Assembly: GCF_000178835.2 (NCBI RefSeq)
Contig: NC_015275.1
Location: 3,997,001-4,061,000, forward strand
Origin: Cellulosilyticum lentocellum DSM 5427
Lineage (GTDB): Bacteria; Bacillota; Clostridia; Lachnospirales; Cellulosilyticaceae
Length of the DNA stretch: 64,000 nucleotides
Reading direction: 5' to 3'
The notes beneath the pieces were generated by a model. That model did not search any database. It saw only the letters and a list, made by a program, of their open reading frames with translations, and had not been told where the DNA came from. A program made the position numbers and the translations under genes. Of the stretch, positions 52,160 through 62,183 are shown piece after piece. Every line of letters starts with the position of its first letter. Position 1 is the stretch's first letter.

Positions 52160-53998
52160 ATGTGTGGTTTTGCTGGTATTGTAGATTTCAAAAAAATTCT
52201 TACTAATGAACAGGTTCATCTAGAAAGCATGACTGATACCTTAAAAATGCGCGGCCCTGATCAACATGGCTATAAATCTTATCCTCATGTTCTCTTTGGG
52301 CACAGAAGACTCATTGTTGTAGATCCCAAAGGTGGTCTTCAACCTATGACTAAAGAACAAGGTGGCTTTCAGTACACCCTTATTTACAATGGCGAACTTT
52401 ACAATACAGAAGATATTAGAAAAGAACTCCTTAATAATGGGTACCAATTTGATTCTTACTCAGATACTGAAGTGCTTTTAACAGCTTACATGTGTTGGGG
52501 CGTTAATTGCGTCGAAAAGCTTAATGGTATATTTGCTTTTGCAGTTTATGATGAAAAACTTGAGCAGGTTTTATTAGTACGTGATCAACTAGGCGTTAAA
52601 CCTTTCTTTTATAGCATTCAAGGCACCACTCTTATTTTTGGTTCAGAAATTAAAACAGTTTTAGCGCATCCCGCTGTTTCTCCTACCGTGGACAGAGAAG
52701 GACTTACAGAAATATTCGGTTTAGGGCCTGCTGTCAGACCAGGTAGTGCTGTGTTTAAAGAAATAAGTGAACTTTCCCCTGCTCACCTAGCTATTATTAA
52801 TAAGAAAGATATCGTCATTAAAGAATACTGGCAGCTAAGGGCTACTGAAAATCACGAAACGTTGTCGGAAGCTACCGAACATTTACAACATTTACTTATT
52901 GATGCCATTGAACGCCAATTAGTCGGTGATGTACCTTTATGTACTTTTCTGTCAGGTGGCTTAGATTCCTCTGCTATTTCTGCTATTGCTGCTCGTTCTT
53001 ATCAAAAGCGCAATAAAGTACTTACCACCTATTCTCTTGACTACGAAGATAATGATAAATACTTTAAAGCCTCTATCTATCAGCCTACTTCCGATCAATA
53101 TTGGGCACTGCAAATGGCTGAGTTTATCCAAAGTAATCATCGTACTTATACGATCAAACACGATGAGCTAGCTTATGCTTTAAAGTCTGCTGTTCTAGCT
53201 CGTGATTTGCCTGGTATGGCAGATATCGACTCTTCTCTCTTCTTATTCTGCAAAGAAATTCGAGAAGATTTTATAGTTGCTTTATCTGGTGAATGTGCCG
53301 ACGAAGTTTTCGGTGGCTATCCTTGGTATACTAGGCCTGAACTTAGGAACCTAGAAACCTTTCCTTGGTCCAATTTTGTTCGAAGCCGCAAACAGCTCCT
53401 TTCTCCTGAATACGCCTCTCTTCCTCTTGAAGAAATAGTCCAGGAGAATTATTTAGATAGTTTAAAACTTGTCCCTCAATTAGGTTATGAATCTCTTGAA
53501 AGACAACGTACAAGAGAAATTTTCTATTTAAATATGAAATGGTTCATGGTTAATCTCTTAAACCGTAAAGACCGTATGAGTATGGCTAATAGCTTAGAAG
53601 TACGTGTACCTTTTGCCGATTACCGTTTAGTCGAATACGCTTTTAATTTGCCAGATGACTACTTATTCTATCAAGGGCGAGAAAAGGGCCTCCTTCGCAA
53701 GGCACTTAAAGGCATTTTACCTGAAGATATTATTTATCGCAAAAAGAGTCCTTATCCTAAAACACACAATCCTATTTATACCCAGCTTGTAAGTAATATG
53801 CTTAGCGAAGTTTTGCAAAATAAAAATGCGCCACTCTTTACTATTATTAATAAAGAGTTTGCGCAGAAATTAGTAGATACCAAAGGTGAAGCTTATACAA
53901 GGCCTTGGTTTGGTCAGCTTATGACAGGGCCACAACTTATTGCTTATCTTGTTCAACTTAATATATGGCTTGAGAGCTACAAAGTAAAGTTGGTATAA
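52160..53998 (+). CDS. asnB: Asparagine synthetase B (glutamine-hydrolysing)
   Basis: This 612-residue enzyme makes Asn from Asp, ATP and Gln. The class II glutaminase starts MCGFAGIVDF (Cys2 nucleophile) and has RGPDQHGYK and NGELYN. The synthetase domain has the PPi loop FLSGGLDSSAIS and SGECADEVFGGYPWY. Full length. SD GGAG. It follows the Amt-PII genes as a nitrogen-related neighbour but with its own start region after a terminator. Confidence 0.96.
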   Translation: MCGFAGIVDFKKILTNEQVHLESMTDTLKMRGPDQHGYKSYPHVLFGHRRLIVVDPKGGLQPMTKEQGGFQYTLIYNGELYNTEDIRKELLNNGYQFDSYSDTEVLLTAYMCWGVNCVEKLNGIFAFAVYDEKLEQVLLVRDQLGVKPFFYSIQGTTLIFGSEIKTVLAHPAVSPTVDREGLTEIFGLGPAVRPGSAVFKEISELSPAHLAIINKKDIVIKEYWQLRATENHETLSEATEHLQHLLIDAIERQLVGDVPLCTFLSGGLDSSAISAIAARSYQKRNKVLTTYSLDYEDNDKYFKASIYQPTSDQYWALQMAEFIQSNHRTYTIKHDELAYALKSAVLARDLPGMADIDSSLFLFCKEIREDFIVALSGECADEVFGGYPWYTRPELRNLETFPWSNFVRSRKQLLSPEYASLPLEEIVQENYLDSLKLVPQLGYESLERQRTREIFYLNMKWFMVNLLNRKDRMSMANSLEVRVPFADYRLVEYAFNLPDDYLFYQGREKGLLRKALKGILPEDIIYRKKSPYPKTHNPIYTQLVSNMLSEVLQNKNAPLFTIINKEFAQKLVDTKGEAYTRPWFGQLMTGPQLIAYLVQLNIWLESYKVKLV

Positions 53999-54011
53999 AA
54001 GAAAACCGATA

Positions 54012-56438
54012 TCATTCTATTTGCTGCCAGAAGCGTTTGACATAGGATGCTATTTCTGGTGTTTTTACTTTTTTAGCCTGGTAAAACTCTGGTGTTAGAA
54101 GGCTTTCGTAAAGAGGGGTATTGAAACGGTCATCTATTAGCAAGATACTTCCTTTATCTTCTTCTGTTCGAATAAGACGTCCTACTGCTTGTAGTACTTT
54201 GTTAATGCCTGGGTAAGTATAGGCATAGTGGTAGCCGTCTTTTTCCTCTTCATCAAAGTGATTCTTAATAAGGTCTCTTTCTAGGCCAAGCTGTGGTAAG
54301 CCTACACCTACTACCACTACCCCAATAAGCCTATCTCCTGTTAAGTCTATCCCCTCAGAAAAGATGCCTCCTAATACGCAGAAGTTGATGGTAGTGGTAT
54401 CTGGATTGGGGACAAACCTTTCTAAGAAGCCTTCTCTTTGTTCTTCACTCATTTCACTGGTTTGCTTATAAACTTCGTATTTTAACCTTCCTAAATCATC
54501 ATATACTGAAAAGTAACTTTCATTTTGTAAGTCAGATTGTAAGTCAGAATCCTCTTTTCTTTGACTTGTCATGACCCTTAGATACTCAAATACCTCTAAC
54601 ATATATTTATAAGATGGAAAGAACACCATGTAATGTCCTATTTTTTGTTCTACTAACTGACAAATGGCATTGCAAATCTTTGTGTAACTTCCTTCTCTAT
54701 GTCTATATCTAGTGGATACATCCGTAGTAATTAGCCTTAAAGCATTTTCTTCTATAAAAGGGGAATCAAAAGCTATGGCCTTATCCTCCTTACCTCCTAG
54801 CATGTATTTATAATAATCAATAGGTAAGAGGGTAGCCGAGAAGAAGATAGCACTTTTGCAAGTACTTGTAATGCTACTAATAGCAGTACTTGGATCTATA
54901 CAAAAAAGCTTTAATCTCACTTCTTGTCCACTACTTTCTCCATAAACGACATAATGTTCATCAAAAAGTTCATAAATACGATTAAAACTATAAGCCTCAA
55001 AATACAAATCTATTAAATCAGCTGGTAAATTATTTTCTCCCCCCTGCTGCAGCTTTTTATCACATGCAGCTATGAGCCTTCTATTAATCTGATAAAGTGT
55101 TTTAGGGGCCTCCTTACTAATATAAACACCTAATTCATCTATATATTCCCTTCTTAAATCTAAAAACCACTCATTAAGCTTTGTAAGTTCTTTAGAAATA
55201 GTAAGGTAGCCTTTCCCTAAGTTTTTCTTCACACTTAAGACTTGTCTTTTCGAAAGACTAGCAGAATACATTTCTCTCGCACGATCAACTAGGTTATGTG
55301 CCTCGTCTACTAAAAGCACAAAATCTCTGTTATCTGCAAATCGCTTTAGTCCTACACTAGGGTCAAATACATAGTTATAATCACAAATCACAATATCTGC
55401 CCATATAGATAAATCAAGGGCTAATTCAAAGGGACATACCCGATGTTTTCTAGCGTAATCCTCTACCATGCTTCTAGAAATTAAATCTTCCTCATTAATA
55501 ATCTCATAAACCGCGTCATCTACCCTGTCATAATGGCCATTGGCCCATTCACAATAATCAGGATGGCACTGCCTTTTGTCACAAAAACAAATCTTGTCTT
55601 TAGCAGTTAAAGTAATCGTTTTAATCTTAGCCCCTTTTTCGTATAAGCGCACAGCTGCTTCTTCTGCAATGGTCCTAGTAATGGTTTTTGCAGTAAGATA
55701 AAAAATCTTACTGCCATGTCCTTCTCCCATAGCCTTTAAAGCCGGAAAAAGTGTAGACATGGTCTTGCCTATGCCTGTTGGTGCACTGACATAAAGGTTA
55801 TTGGTTTGCTGAATACTTTTATAAACACTAACAGCTAACTCTCTTTGCCCCCTGCGGTAGCTTTCAAAAGGAAAGGCTAGTTCCTTTAAAGAACCGTCCC
55901 TCTTTTTAGTCCACTCCATGTAAAAGCGAATCCATTTTGAGTATTTCGTAATAACCTGATTAAAGAAAGCCTCTAATTCTTCAAAGTAGAAGCCTCTTTG
56001 CAAATGTTTGATTTCTTTTGTTTCTATATGATAATAGGTAAGGCGTACCTGCATTTCCTTCTGAGCATTTTCTTTAGCATAAAAATAAGCATAACATTTG
56101 GCCTGAGCCCAGTGAAGAGAATTGTAATTCTCATCAATTAAGCTTAGGTCTTTAGTTGTAGTTTTGATTTCATCAATAGTAACCCCTACAAGGTCTCTAA
56201 TAATCCCATCTGCTCTACCTTCTACCACAAAGATAATGCCATCCTTTTCGCACTCATGAACCATTTTGACCTCTGCCTCATAATTAGCCTCCATACTTTC
56301 TTGAATCTTCTTATGAGCTAAGGTTCCTAAAACAGCCCTATTGCTACTAGTTACCCCTGAGGTGATACTTCCTTCTCTGAGTACAAATTCTACTAGCTCT
56401 CTAACGGAGATTTTCACTAGTCCTTCACTAATACGCAT
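54012..56438 (-). CDS. Cas4-like nuclease fused to a Rad3/XPD-type helicase (DinG-like)
   Basis: In this 808-residue protein residues ~1-190 look like a PD-(D/E)XK nuclease: GTLAHKKIQESM, VVEGRADGIIRD and TIDEIKTTTKDL supply the Asp, Glu-x-Lys pattern. The helicase part has Walker A SAPTGIGKTMS and an Fe-S cluster Cys set in ICFCDKRQCHPDYCEWANGHY and CPFEL. The DEAH box is VDEAHN, and motif VI is QAVGRLIRTEEDKG. This fusion is common in Firmicutes outside CRISPR loci. The likely role is DNA repair or removal of unusual DNA structures. Confidence 0.92.
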   Translation of the reverse strand: MRISEGLVKISVRELVEFVLREGSITSGVTSSNRAVLGTLAHKKIQESMEANYEAEVKMVHECEKDGIIFVVEGRADGIIRDLVGVTIDEIKTTTKDLSLIDENYNSLHWAQAKCYAYFYAKENAQKEMQVRLTYYHIETKEIKHLQRGFYFEELEAFFNQVITKYSKWIRFYMEWTKKRDGSLKELAFPFESYRRGQRELAVSVYKSIQQTNNLYVSAPTGIGKTMSTLFPALKAMGEGHGSKIFYLTAKTITRTIAEEAAVRLYEKGAKIKTITLTAKDKICFCDKRQCHPDYCEWANGHYDRVDDAVYEIINEEDLISRSMVEDYARKHRVCPFELALDLSIWADIVICDYNYVFDPSVGLKRFADNRDFVLLVDEAHNLVDRAREMYSASLSKRQVLSVKKNLGKGYLTISKELTKLNEWFLDLRREYIDELGVYISKEAPKTLYQINRRLIAACDKKLQQGGENNLPADLIDLYFEAYSFNRIYELFDEHYVVYGESSGQEVRLKLFCIDPSTAISSITSTCKSAIFFSATLLPIDYYKYMLGGKEDKAIAFDSPFIEENALRLITTDVSTRYRHREGSYTKICNAICQLVEQKIGHYMVFFPSYKYMLEVFEYLRVMTSQRKEDSDLQSDLQNESYFSVYDDLGRLKYEVYKQTSEMSEEQREGFLERFVPNPDTTTINFCVLGGIFSEGIDLTGDRLIGVVVVGVGLPQLGLERDLIKNHFDEEEKDGYHYAYTYPGINKVLQAVGRLIRTEEDKGSILLIDDRFNTPLYESLLTPEFYQAKKVKTPEIASYVKRFWQQIE

Positions 56439-56589
56439 TTTTTAGGCCCTTTCCCTTTTCATTCTTCTTCCATTATACAACACATTTCCTTCTAAAATGC
56501 TTTCTTTATTTAAAAGCTTTTACAATTATAATTGTGTATTTTATTCTAAATTTATATAATAGTTATAAATCAATATATAAGGAGGGCTT

Positions 56590-58083
56590 ATGAAACTATC
56601 CGATTTAATAACTACTGCTCCCATTACTATCCAATGCCATGATAATCCCGATGCAGATGCTTTAGGTGCAGGCTATGCTTTATATACCTATCTTAGGCTT
56701 AAGGGGTGTGACACTAGACTCATCTACAGTGGTCATTTTCAAATTCAAAAAACAAATCTTGTGGCTATGATAGACCTTTTAAATATTCCCATAGAATATA
56801 CCAAAATGACCAAAGTAAATGGGCTTCTCATCACTATAGATTGTCAATATGGCGCTGGCAATGTAACCCTCATAGAAGCTGATGATGTTGCTATTATTGA
56901 CCATCATCAAATCGAGATAACCAATGTTGAAAAAAGTGAAATCTGCAGTTTTTTAGGCAGCTGCTCTACTTTAGTATGGCAAATGTTTTTGGATACCGGC
57001 TTTGAGGTTAATGAATTTCCTCTTATTGCTACTGCTCTATACTATGGTTTATTTACAGACACTAGCCAATTCGCCGAACTTTATCATCCACTAGATAAAG
57101 ATATGAGAGATCATTTACATATTGATGAGAGCATTATTAAACGCCTCAAAAATTCCAACCTTTCTTTAGCCGAAATTGAGATTGCAGGCCTAGCACTCAT
57201 TCGTTATACCTATAATGAAGTCTATCGTTTCTCTCTTATCAAAGCACGTCCTTGTGACCCTAATATTTTAGGACTTATTAGTGATATGATGCTCCAAGTA
57301 GATACAGTTAATACCTGTGTGGTCTATAGTGAACTTACTAATGGCATTAAGCTTTCTGTTAGAAGCTGCGTGAAAGAAATTAAAGCTAGTGAACTGGCAA
57401 CTTATTTAACTGAAGAAATTGGTTCTGGCGGAGGACACCTTGAAAAAGCTGGTGGCTTTATTAATCAAAAGCTTTTTGAGAAAAGTTATCCTGGTCTATC
57501 CTCAGAAGCTTATTTCTTAAACCGACTAGACAGCTATCATAAGAGCTATGATATTGTCGATGCTGGTACTTATGTAATGGATACCTTTGATATGCCACTT
57601 TATCAAAAGCTTCCTATTCCTATTGGCTATGTAGAAACGATGAAGCTTTTACCTCCTCATACACCAGCTATTGTGAGAACTTTAGAAGGTGATATCGACA
57701 TTACTGCCTCTGAAAATGTATATATTATGATTGGTATTGATGGTGAAGTATACCCTATTCAAAAAGACAAATTTGAACGTAGCTATGAGAGGTTATCTAG
57801 TGGCTTTGTTTTAGATGACGCTCAGTATTTCCCTTCTATCAAAAATAAATTAACTGGAGAAACCTTACTCCTTAAAGACCACGTACAATCCTGCCTAGCT
57901 AGAGGAAAGGTACAAATCTATGCTAAGCCTCTTACAAGAGTCACTAAAGTCTTTACCGCTTGGGATAAAAGCAAATATATGTATGGTGCCATAGGCGATT
58001 ATATTGCCGTACGTAGTGATGATCCTCATGATATTTATATTATTAAAGGCGATATTTTCTTAAAAACCTATGGAGTTGTTTAG
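56590..58083 (+). CDS. DHH-family phosphoesterase with a C-terminal PGDYG-like domain
   Basis: In this 497-residue protein the N-terminal DHH domain has HDNPDADALGAGYALY, TIDCQYGAG, IDHHQIE and GLFTDTSQF, with Mn-binding Asp/His. The DHHA1 substrate part includes GSGGGHLEKAGGFI. Residues ~330-497 form an additional domain ending AIGDYIAVRSDDPHDIYIIKGDIFLKTY, which resembles the PGDYG fold seen with sugar or nucleotide-linked proteins. The DHH part resembles oligoribonuclease/pAp or cyclic-dinucleotide phosphodiesterases. The fusion is unusual. SD AAGGAGG. Confidence 0.88.
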   Translation: MKLSDLITTAPITIQCHDNPDADALGAGYALYTYLRLKGCDTRLIYSGHFQIQKTNLVAMIDLLNIPIEYTKMTKVNGLLITIDCQYGAGNVTLIEADDVAIIDHHQIEITNVEKSEICSFLGSCSTLVWQMFLDTGFEVNEFPLIATALYYGLFTDTSQFAELYHPLDKDMRDHLHIDESIIKRLKNSNLSLAEIEIAGLALIRYTYNEVYRFSLIKARPCDPNILGLISDMMLQVDTVNTCVVYSELTNGIKLSVRSCVKEIKASELATYLTEEIGSGGGHLEKAGGFINQKLFEKSYPGLSSEAYFLNRLDSYHKSYDIVDAGTYVMDTFDMPLYQKLPIPIGYVETMKLLPPHTPAIVRTLEGDIDITASENVYIMIGIDGEVYPIQKDKFERSYERLSSGFVLDDAQYFPSIKNKLTGETLLLKDHVQSCLARGKVQIYAKPLTRVTKVFTAWDKSKYMYGAIGDYIAVRSDDPHDIYIIKGDIFLKTYGVV

Positions 58084-58092
58084 TAAAGAAAT

Positions 58093-58118
58093 AAAGGTGG
58101 ACTCCTATCCACCTTTAT
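58093..58118. terminator. Hairpin between convergent genes
   Basis: AAAGGTGGA (58093-58101) pairs with TCCACCTTT (58108-58116) around a six-base loop. The U-tract is short, so the terminator is modest. Confidence 0.6.
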
Positions 58119-58147
58119 CTAGCCTCTCTTGGCATCTACTCTTTATA

Positions 58148-60169
58148 TCAATCATTTGCTTTTAATAATAAAACATCTTTTGCACTTAAGTTTAAAACTT
58201 CTCCTTTTTTGTAGGTAATATCCCTTAGTAAATCTACATACTCTTGATCAAATGTAATTTCCTTAGCTTCCTTATTATGATTAAGAATGAAGGTATATTC
58301 TATCTCCGCTTTATAGCGTCTTGTAATTTCCAAACCTTCAGATAAAGTCATAATAGGTTTAATTTCTACTTCTTCTAGACATTCTTTAAGGAAATCGATG
58401 AAGAATTCTTCGCTAGAGCTACTGCCAACATACCAAGCTTTACCTTTCCCAAAATGATTGACTGTAACAGCAGGTGTTCCTGCATAGAAATCTTCACCAT
58501 AGACTGCTACTACTTCCGCCGTTTCTAAGTGGATCAAGTCACATAGTAGCTCAGCACTATATATACGTCCATCTGTCATAACAAGTTTATTTGCTTCCCC
58601 TGGTGGTAAGGCATCAATCTCCTCTACCCATATACCTAGAAGTTCTCTTAATTTTCCTGGGTAACCACCTATAGTTACTAAATCATGTTCATCTACAATA
58701 CCACTAAAGAAGGTTGTTATAAACTGACCACCTGCTCTTACGAACTCTTCTAGTTTCTTATGATAATCACCTTTTATCATATAAAGTACTGGAGCTATAA
58801 CTAATTGGTATGGGGACAGGTCTGCATCTACACCGATAATATCTATATTAATATTTTGTTTAGCTAAGGCTGTATAATATTTAAATACTTCTTTGATATA
58901 ACGAAGTTCTTTACTTGGACCTGCTGAATATTCTAGTGCCCACCAGTTATCCCAGTCAAATAAAATAGCTACCTTAGACTTCACCACAGAGCCAATAATT
59001 TCATCTCCTAGCTTTTCAAGCTCTGCTCCTAGAACTTCACATTCTTTAAATACCCTGGTTTCTCCTGTTCCCACATGATCAATCAGTGCCCCGTGATATT
59101 TCTCACAAGCACCAATAGACCTTCTCATTTGGAAGTACATAATCGTATCAGAACCATGTGCTACAGCTTGATAACTCCAAAGGCGCATTACTCCAGGCCT
59201 TTTTAAGTTATTATAAGGCTGCCAATTCGTTACACTAGGTGTTTGCTCCATTAAAGCAAAAGGCAAGCCATCCTTAAGTCCTCTCATTAAATCATGGTCC
59301 ATCCCCATCTTATAATAAGGATCATCAGTAGAAGGATAGTTATCCCAAGAAACAAAATCCATATATTTAGCCCATTTATGATAATCTAATTCTTTATAAA
59401 AGCCCATAAGATTAGTCGTTATTTGAATCTCTGGTGTTATACGTTTGATAGCTTCATACTCTTCTTTGTAGCACTCTAACATACTGTCTGAACTAAAACG
59501 TGCATAATCCAGAGAAATACCCTGGAACATACTTCTTTCCCATTCAAAGTGCTCACTTTGAAGATTAGGAACAACGATTTCATCCCAAGCATAAAAGGTA
59601 TGTCCCCAAAAGCTTGTATTCCATGCTTTATTTAAAGCTTCTAAAGTCTTATATCTATTTTGCAACCATACTCTAAAGGCTTTTTCACACGTATCACAAT
59701 AGCATTTACCACCAAACTCATTTGAAATATGCCACGCTACGATATTGTCATAGTGTTTATAACGTTCTGCTAGCTTGGTTGCTAAACGTACTGCATATTT
59801 TTTATAAACTAAACTATTAGGACAAGAATTATGGCGTCCACCAAACTTCCTCCTCATGCCACTAAACTCTGTGCGAAGAATCTCCGGATACTTTTTAGCC
59901 ATCCAAGCTGGGTGAGCTGCTGTAGAAGTAGCTAGACAAACTTTCATATTGTTTGCTTTTAAGTAGTCCATTTCCTTATCTAACCTTGAAAAGTCATATT
60001 CTTCTTCACTTGGCTGAAGCATAGCCCAGTTAAATACATTGAGAGTTACAACATCTACCCCAGCTTTTTTAAAAAGTTTCATATCTTCTTCTAAGATTTC
60101 CTCTGGCCATTGCTCTGGATTATAGTCGCCACCAAATAAAATTTTCTTTACCTTCTCATCATTAATCAT
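58148..60169 (-). CDS. GH42 beta-galactosidase
   Basis: This ~673-residue intracellular (no signal peptide) GH42 enzyme starts KILFGGDYNPEQWPEEILEEDMKLFKKAGVDVVTL. Its acid/base is Glu151 (WHISNEFGGKCYCDTCEKAF, with the Cys cluster of zinc-binding GH42 members). The nucleophile is Glu308 (ALMEQTPSVTNW). A trimerisation domain and a C-terminal small beta domain follow. I start at ATG 60169, with GGGAGGG before it. Two earlier ATGs overlap that ribosome site. It is divergent from the esterase-like gene. A palindrome lies upstream. Confidence 0.95.
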   Translation of the reverse strand: MINDEKVKKILFGGDYNPEQWPEEILEEDMKLFKKAGVDVVTLNVFNWAMLQPSEEEYDFSRLDKEMDYLKANNMKVCLATSTAAHPAWMAKKYPEILRTEFSGMRRKFGGRHNSCPNSLVYKKYAVRLATKLAERYKHYDNIVAWHISNEFGGKCYCDTCEKAFRVWLQNRYKTLEALNKAWNTSFWGHTFYAWDEIVVPNLQSEHFEWERSMFQGISLDYARFSSDSMLECYKEEYEAIKRITPEIQITTNLMGFYKELDYHKWAKYMDFVSWDNYPSTDDPYYKMGMDHDLMRGLKDGLPFALMEQTPSVTNWQPYNNLKRPGVMRLWSYQAVAHGSDTIMYFQMRRSIGACEKYHGALIDHVGTGETRVFKECEVLGAELEKLGDEIIGSVVKSKVAILFDWDNWWALEYSAGPSKELRYIKEVFKYYTALAKQNINIDIIGVDADLSPYQLVIAPVLYMIKGDYHKKLEEFVRAGGQFITTFFSGIVDEHDLVTIGGYPGKLRELLGIWVEEIDALPPGEANKLVMTDGRIYSAELLCDLIHLETAEVVAVYGEDFYAGTPAVTVNHFGKGKAWYVGSSSSEEFFIDFLKECLEEVEIKPIMTLSEGLEITRRYKAEIEYTFILNHNKEAKEITFDQEYVDLLRDITYKKGEVLNLSAKDVLLLKAND

Positions 60170-60231
60170 AACTTTCCCTCCCATTGTCATCTATCTTTTC
60201 TTTTATACCTTCGCTATCAAACTTATCCTAA

Positions 60232-60249
60232 CATAAGGCTTGCCTTATG
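60232..60249. promoter_or_regulatory. Palindromic operator candidate
   Basis: CATAAGGCTTGCCTTATG is an 18-bp dyad of two perfect 8-base arms, about 65 bases upstream of the GH42 start. It lies in the 284-base gap between the divergent GH42 and esterase genes. It could bind a LacI- or AraC-type regulator controlling the pair. No regulator gene is nearby. Confidence 0.45.
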
Positions 60250-60453
60250 CCTATCAGATAAATTGGTGAACATTTATCCCCATTTTTTGAACTTTTTTAG
60301 ATTACAATCCACAATTTTATGTAGTTATCCTTAGCATTTTTGTCAATAACAATTGGAAGGGATTATGATATAAAATAGGGCTTAGTAAAAGAAAATACAC
60401 ATTAATATTAAAAATATATTTCTAAAGACTACGTATCACAAGGAGGATAAGCC

Positions 60454-61935
60454 GTGAGTGAGGTTTTTCAGTTAGCAGAGATTTTTAATAGTCATATGGT
60501 TTTACAAAGGGATGCTGCCGTTAAGGTATGGGGAAGTGGGCCTAATAAGAGTAGAGTTACTCTCACCATTAGCCAGCAGGTACATTCTACAACGATTAGC
60601 CATAATAAATGGTGTATTACTTTAGAGCCTTTGTGTTTAGGTCCCAGTTTAGAGATGAAGGTGACTTGTGGCGATGAAGCTATTATTATAACTGATATTT
60701 TAGTAGGTGATGTCTACCTCTGTAGTGGACAGTCTAATATGGCTATGCCACTTAGAGAAACAAATAATGGGGATTTAGATTTGTATTCTATTAACTTACC
60801 CGTGGTACGCCTTTGTGATATGGTCGTTAAGCCTTATGAAGGTAGCACTGCCTACATAAGTCCTGATGATACTATAGGCTGGGAAATTAAAACTTCTGAT
60901 CTTAAATGGCAGCCTTGCTCTTGGCCACATATTCATAACTTTTCTTCTATAGGCTACCATTTTGCGAGTCACTTATATAACGCTTACAAGATTCCTATTG
61001 GTATAGTAAATTGTTCTTTTGGTGGACGCCCTATTTGCACTTGGATTAGAGAGGACTATTTTAAGGAAGACGATGAGCTACTTGCTTACTATAAAGACTT
61101 CGAACAAAGACTCAAGGAAGTAGACCCTCTTGCCTACATGAAAGCCTTCGGTGAGTATCTCGTTAATATCTGTCACTATATTAGTAAACAAACTACCATT
61201 TGGCCTACAGAACCTTTTGGTCCCTTTGATACCAATACGCCTTCTGTTCTTTATCATTCTATGCTAGAACGTATTGTTCCTTTTCATTTTAAGGCAATAC
61301 TATGGTACCAAGGAGAAAGCGATGAACTCATTTCTCATCTTTATACCAACCTTTTTAAAATCCTTATTAAAAATTGGAGAGAGGTCTTTGAGAATCCTGA
61401 TTTACCATTCTTCTATGTACAACTTCCTAACTTTAACACCCATGCAGCCCCTAACGATCCTTATTTATGGGGTAAACAACGTTTAGCTCAGGAACAAGTT
61501 ACAAGAACCGTCCCTCATACTTATATGGTAGTATCTACGGATATTGGTGAAATGGATGATATTCATCCTAAAGATAAAAGACCTGTAGCTGTTCGTTTAG
61601 CAGCCTTAGTACAAAAGTATCTCTACAATGAGAATATAGCCGCGGAAAGTCCTAGGTTGTATGAAGCAAAGCTTATAGACTCTCATATTCACCTTCTCTT
61701 CGAGGGCGATGGCTTACCTCTTGTTCGGCCTAATGAACCTATTTATATCAACGTAGTAGATTATTTAGGACAAAATCATCCAATCTTAGCAGAAATTTGT
61801 GATAACCAAATCCTATTAGATTGTACAGCTATTCCTAAGCCTCTAAAGATTCACTATTGTCTTGAAAGCTCTTGTGAGGCTAAAATTTTTGATAGTAATA
61901 CTCTTCCTGTAGCACCATTTTGTAAGATATTGTAA
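60454..61935 (+). CDS. Sialate O-acetylesterase-like (SGNH/SASA family) esterase
   Basis: This 493-residue protein starts with GTG (AGGAGG six bases upstream). N-terminal AEIFNSHMVLQRDAAVKVWGSG is the usual beginning of this family. The SGNH nucleophile is Ser94 in CSGQSNMAMPL. The Gly and Asn oxyanion blocks are around VNCSFGGRPICTWI, with ILWYQGESD and the catalytic DIHPKDK His/Asp. No signal peptide is seen, so it is likely to be cytosolic and to remove acetyl groups from sugars before GH attack. The neighbouring GH42 gene fits hemicellulose or glycan use. Confidence 0.9.
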   Translation: MSEVFQLAEIFNSHMVLQRDAAVKVWGSGPNKSRVTLTISQQVHSTTISHNKWCITLEPLCLGPSLEMKVTCGDEAIIITDILVGDVYLCSGQSNMAMPLRETNNGDLDLYSINLPVVRLCDMVVKPYEGSTAYISPDDTIGWEIKTSDLKWQPCSWPHIHNFSSIGYHFASHLYNAYKIPIGIVNCSFGGRPICTWIREDYFKEDDELLAYYKDFEQRLKEVDPLAYMKAFGEYLVNICHYISKQTTIWPTEPFGPFDTNTPSVLYHSMLERIVPFHFKAILWYQGESDELISHLYTNLFKILIKNWREVFENPDLPFFYVQLPNFNTHAAPNDPYLWGKQRLAQEQVTRTVPHTYMVVSTDIGEMDDIHPKDKRPVAVRLAALVQKYLYNENIAAESPRLYEAKLIDSHIHLLFEGDGLPLVRPNEPIYINVVDYLGQNHPILAEICDNQILLDCTAIPKPLKIHYCLESSCEAKIFDSNTLPVAPFCKIL

Positions 61936-61976
61936 TCTAAACTTATAGTTAAATATAGATACCTATTTTTAGAGAA

Positions 61977-62017
61977 ACAAAATAGGCGCAAGTACTGAAC
62001 TTACGCCTATTTTGTAT
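61977..62017. terminator. Terminator after the esterase gene
   Basis: ACAAAATAGGCG..AAGT pairs with ACTT.CGCCTATTTTGT around a five-base loop. The stem is strong but the U-tract is short. Confidence 0.7.
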
Positions 62018-62183
62018 GTAAAGATTATGTAACAACCCCTCCTATAATCATCTCTCTTAATTCTACCTTCTACATATCTTGAATATCCATGATATTCTTT
62101 TACTGAGTTGCAGGCCTAAAGTTTAACTCTAATTAAATTACATGTTAGAAATAAGAGAAATCTTACCTTAATAAGCAACTACA

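Noticed and set aside
54012-56438. Cas4-like domain as evidence of a CRISPR system
   Set aside because: The domain is fused to an XPD-type helicase as in many Firmicutes housekeeping proteins, and no other cas gene or array is present.
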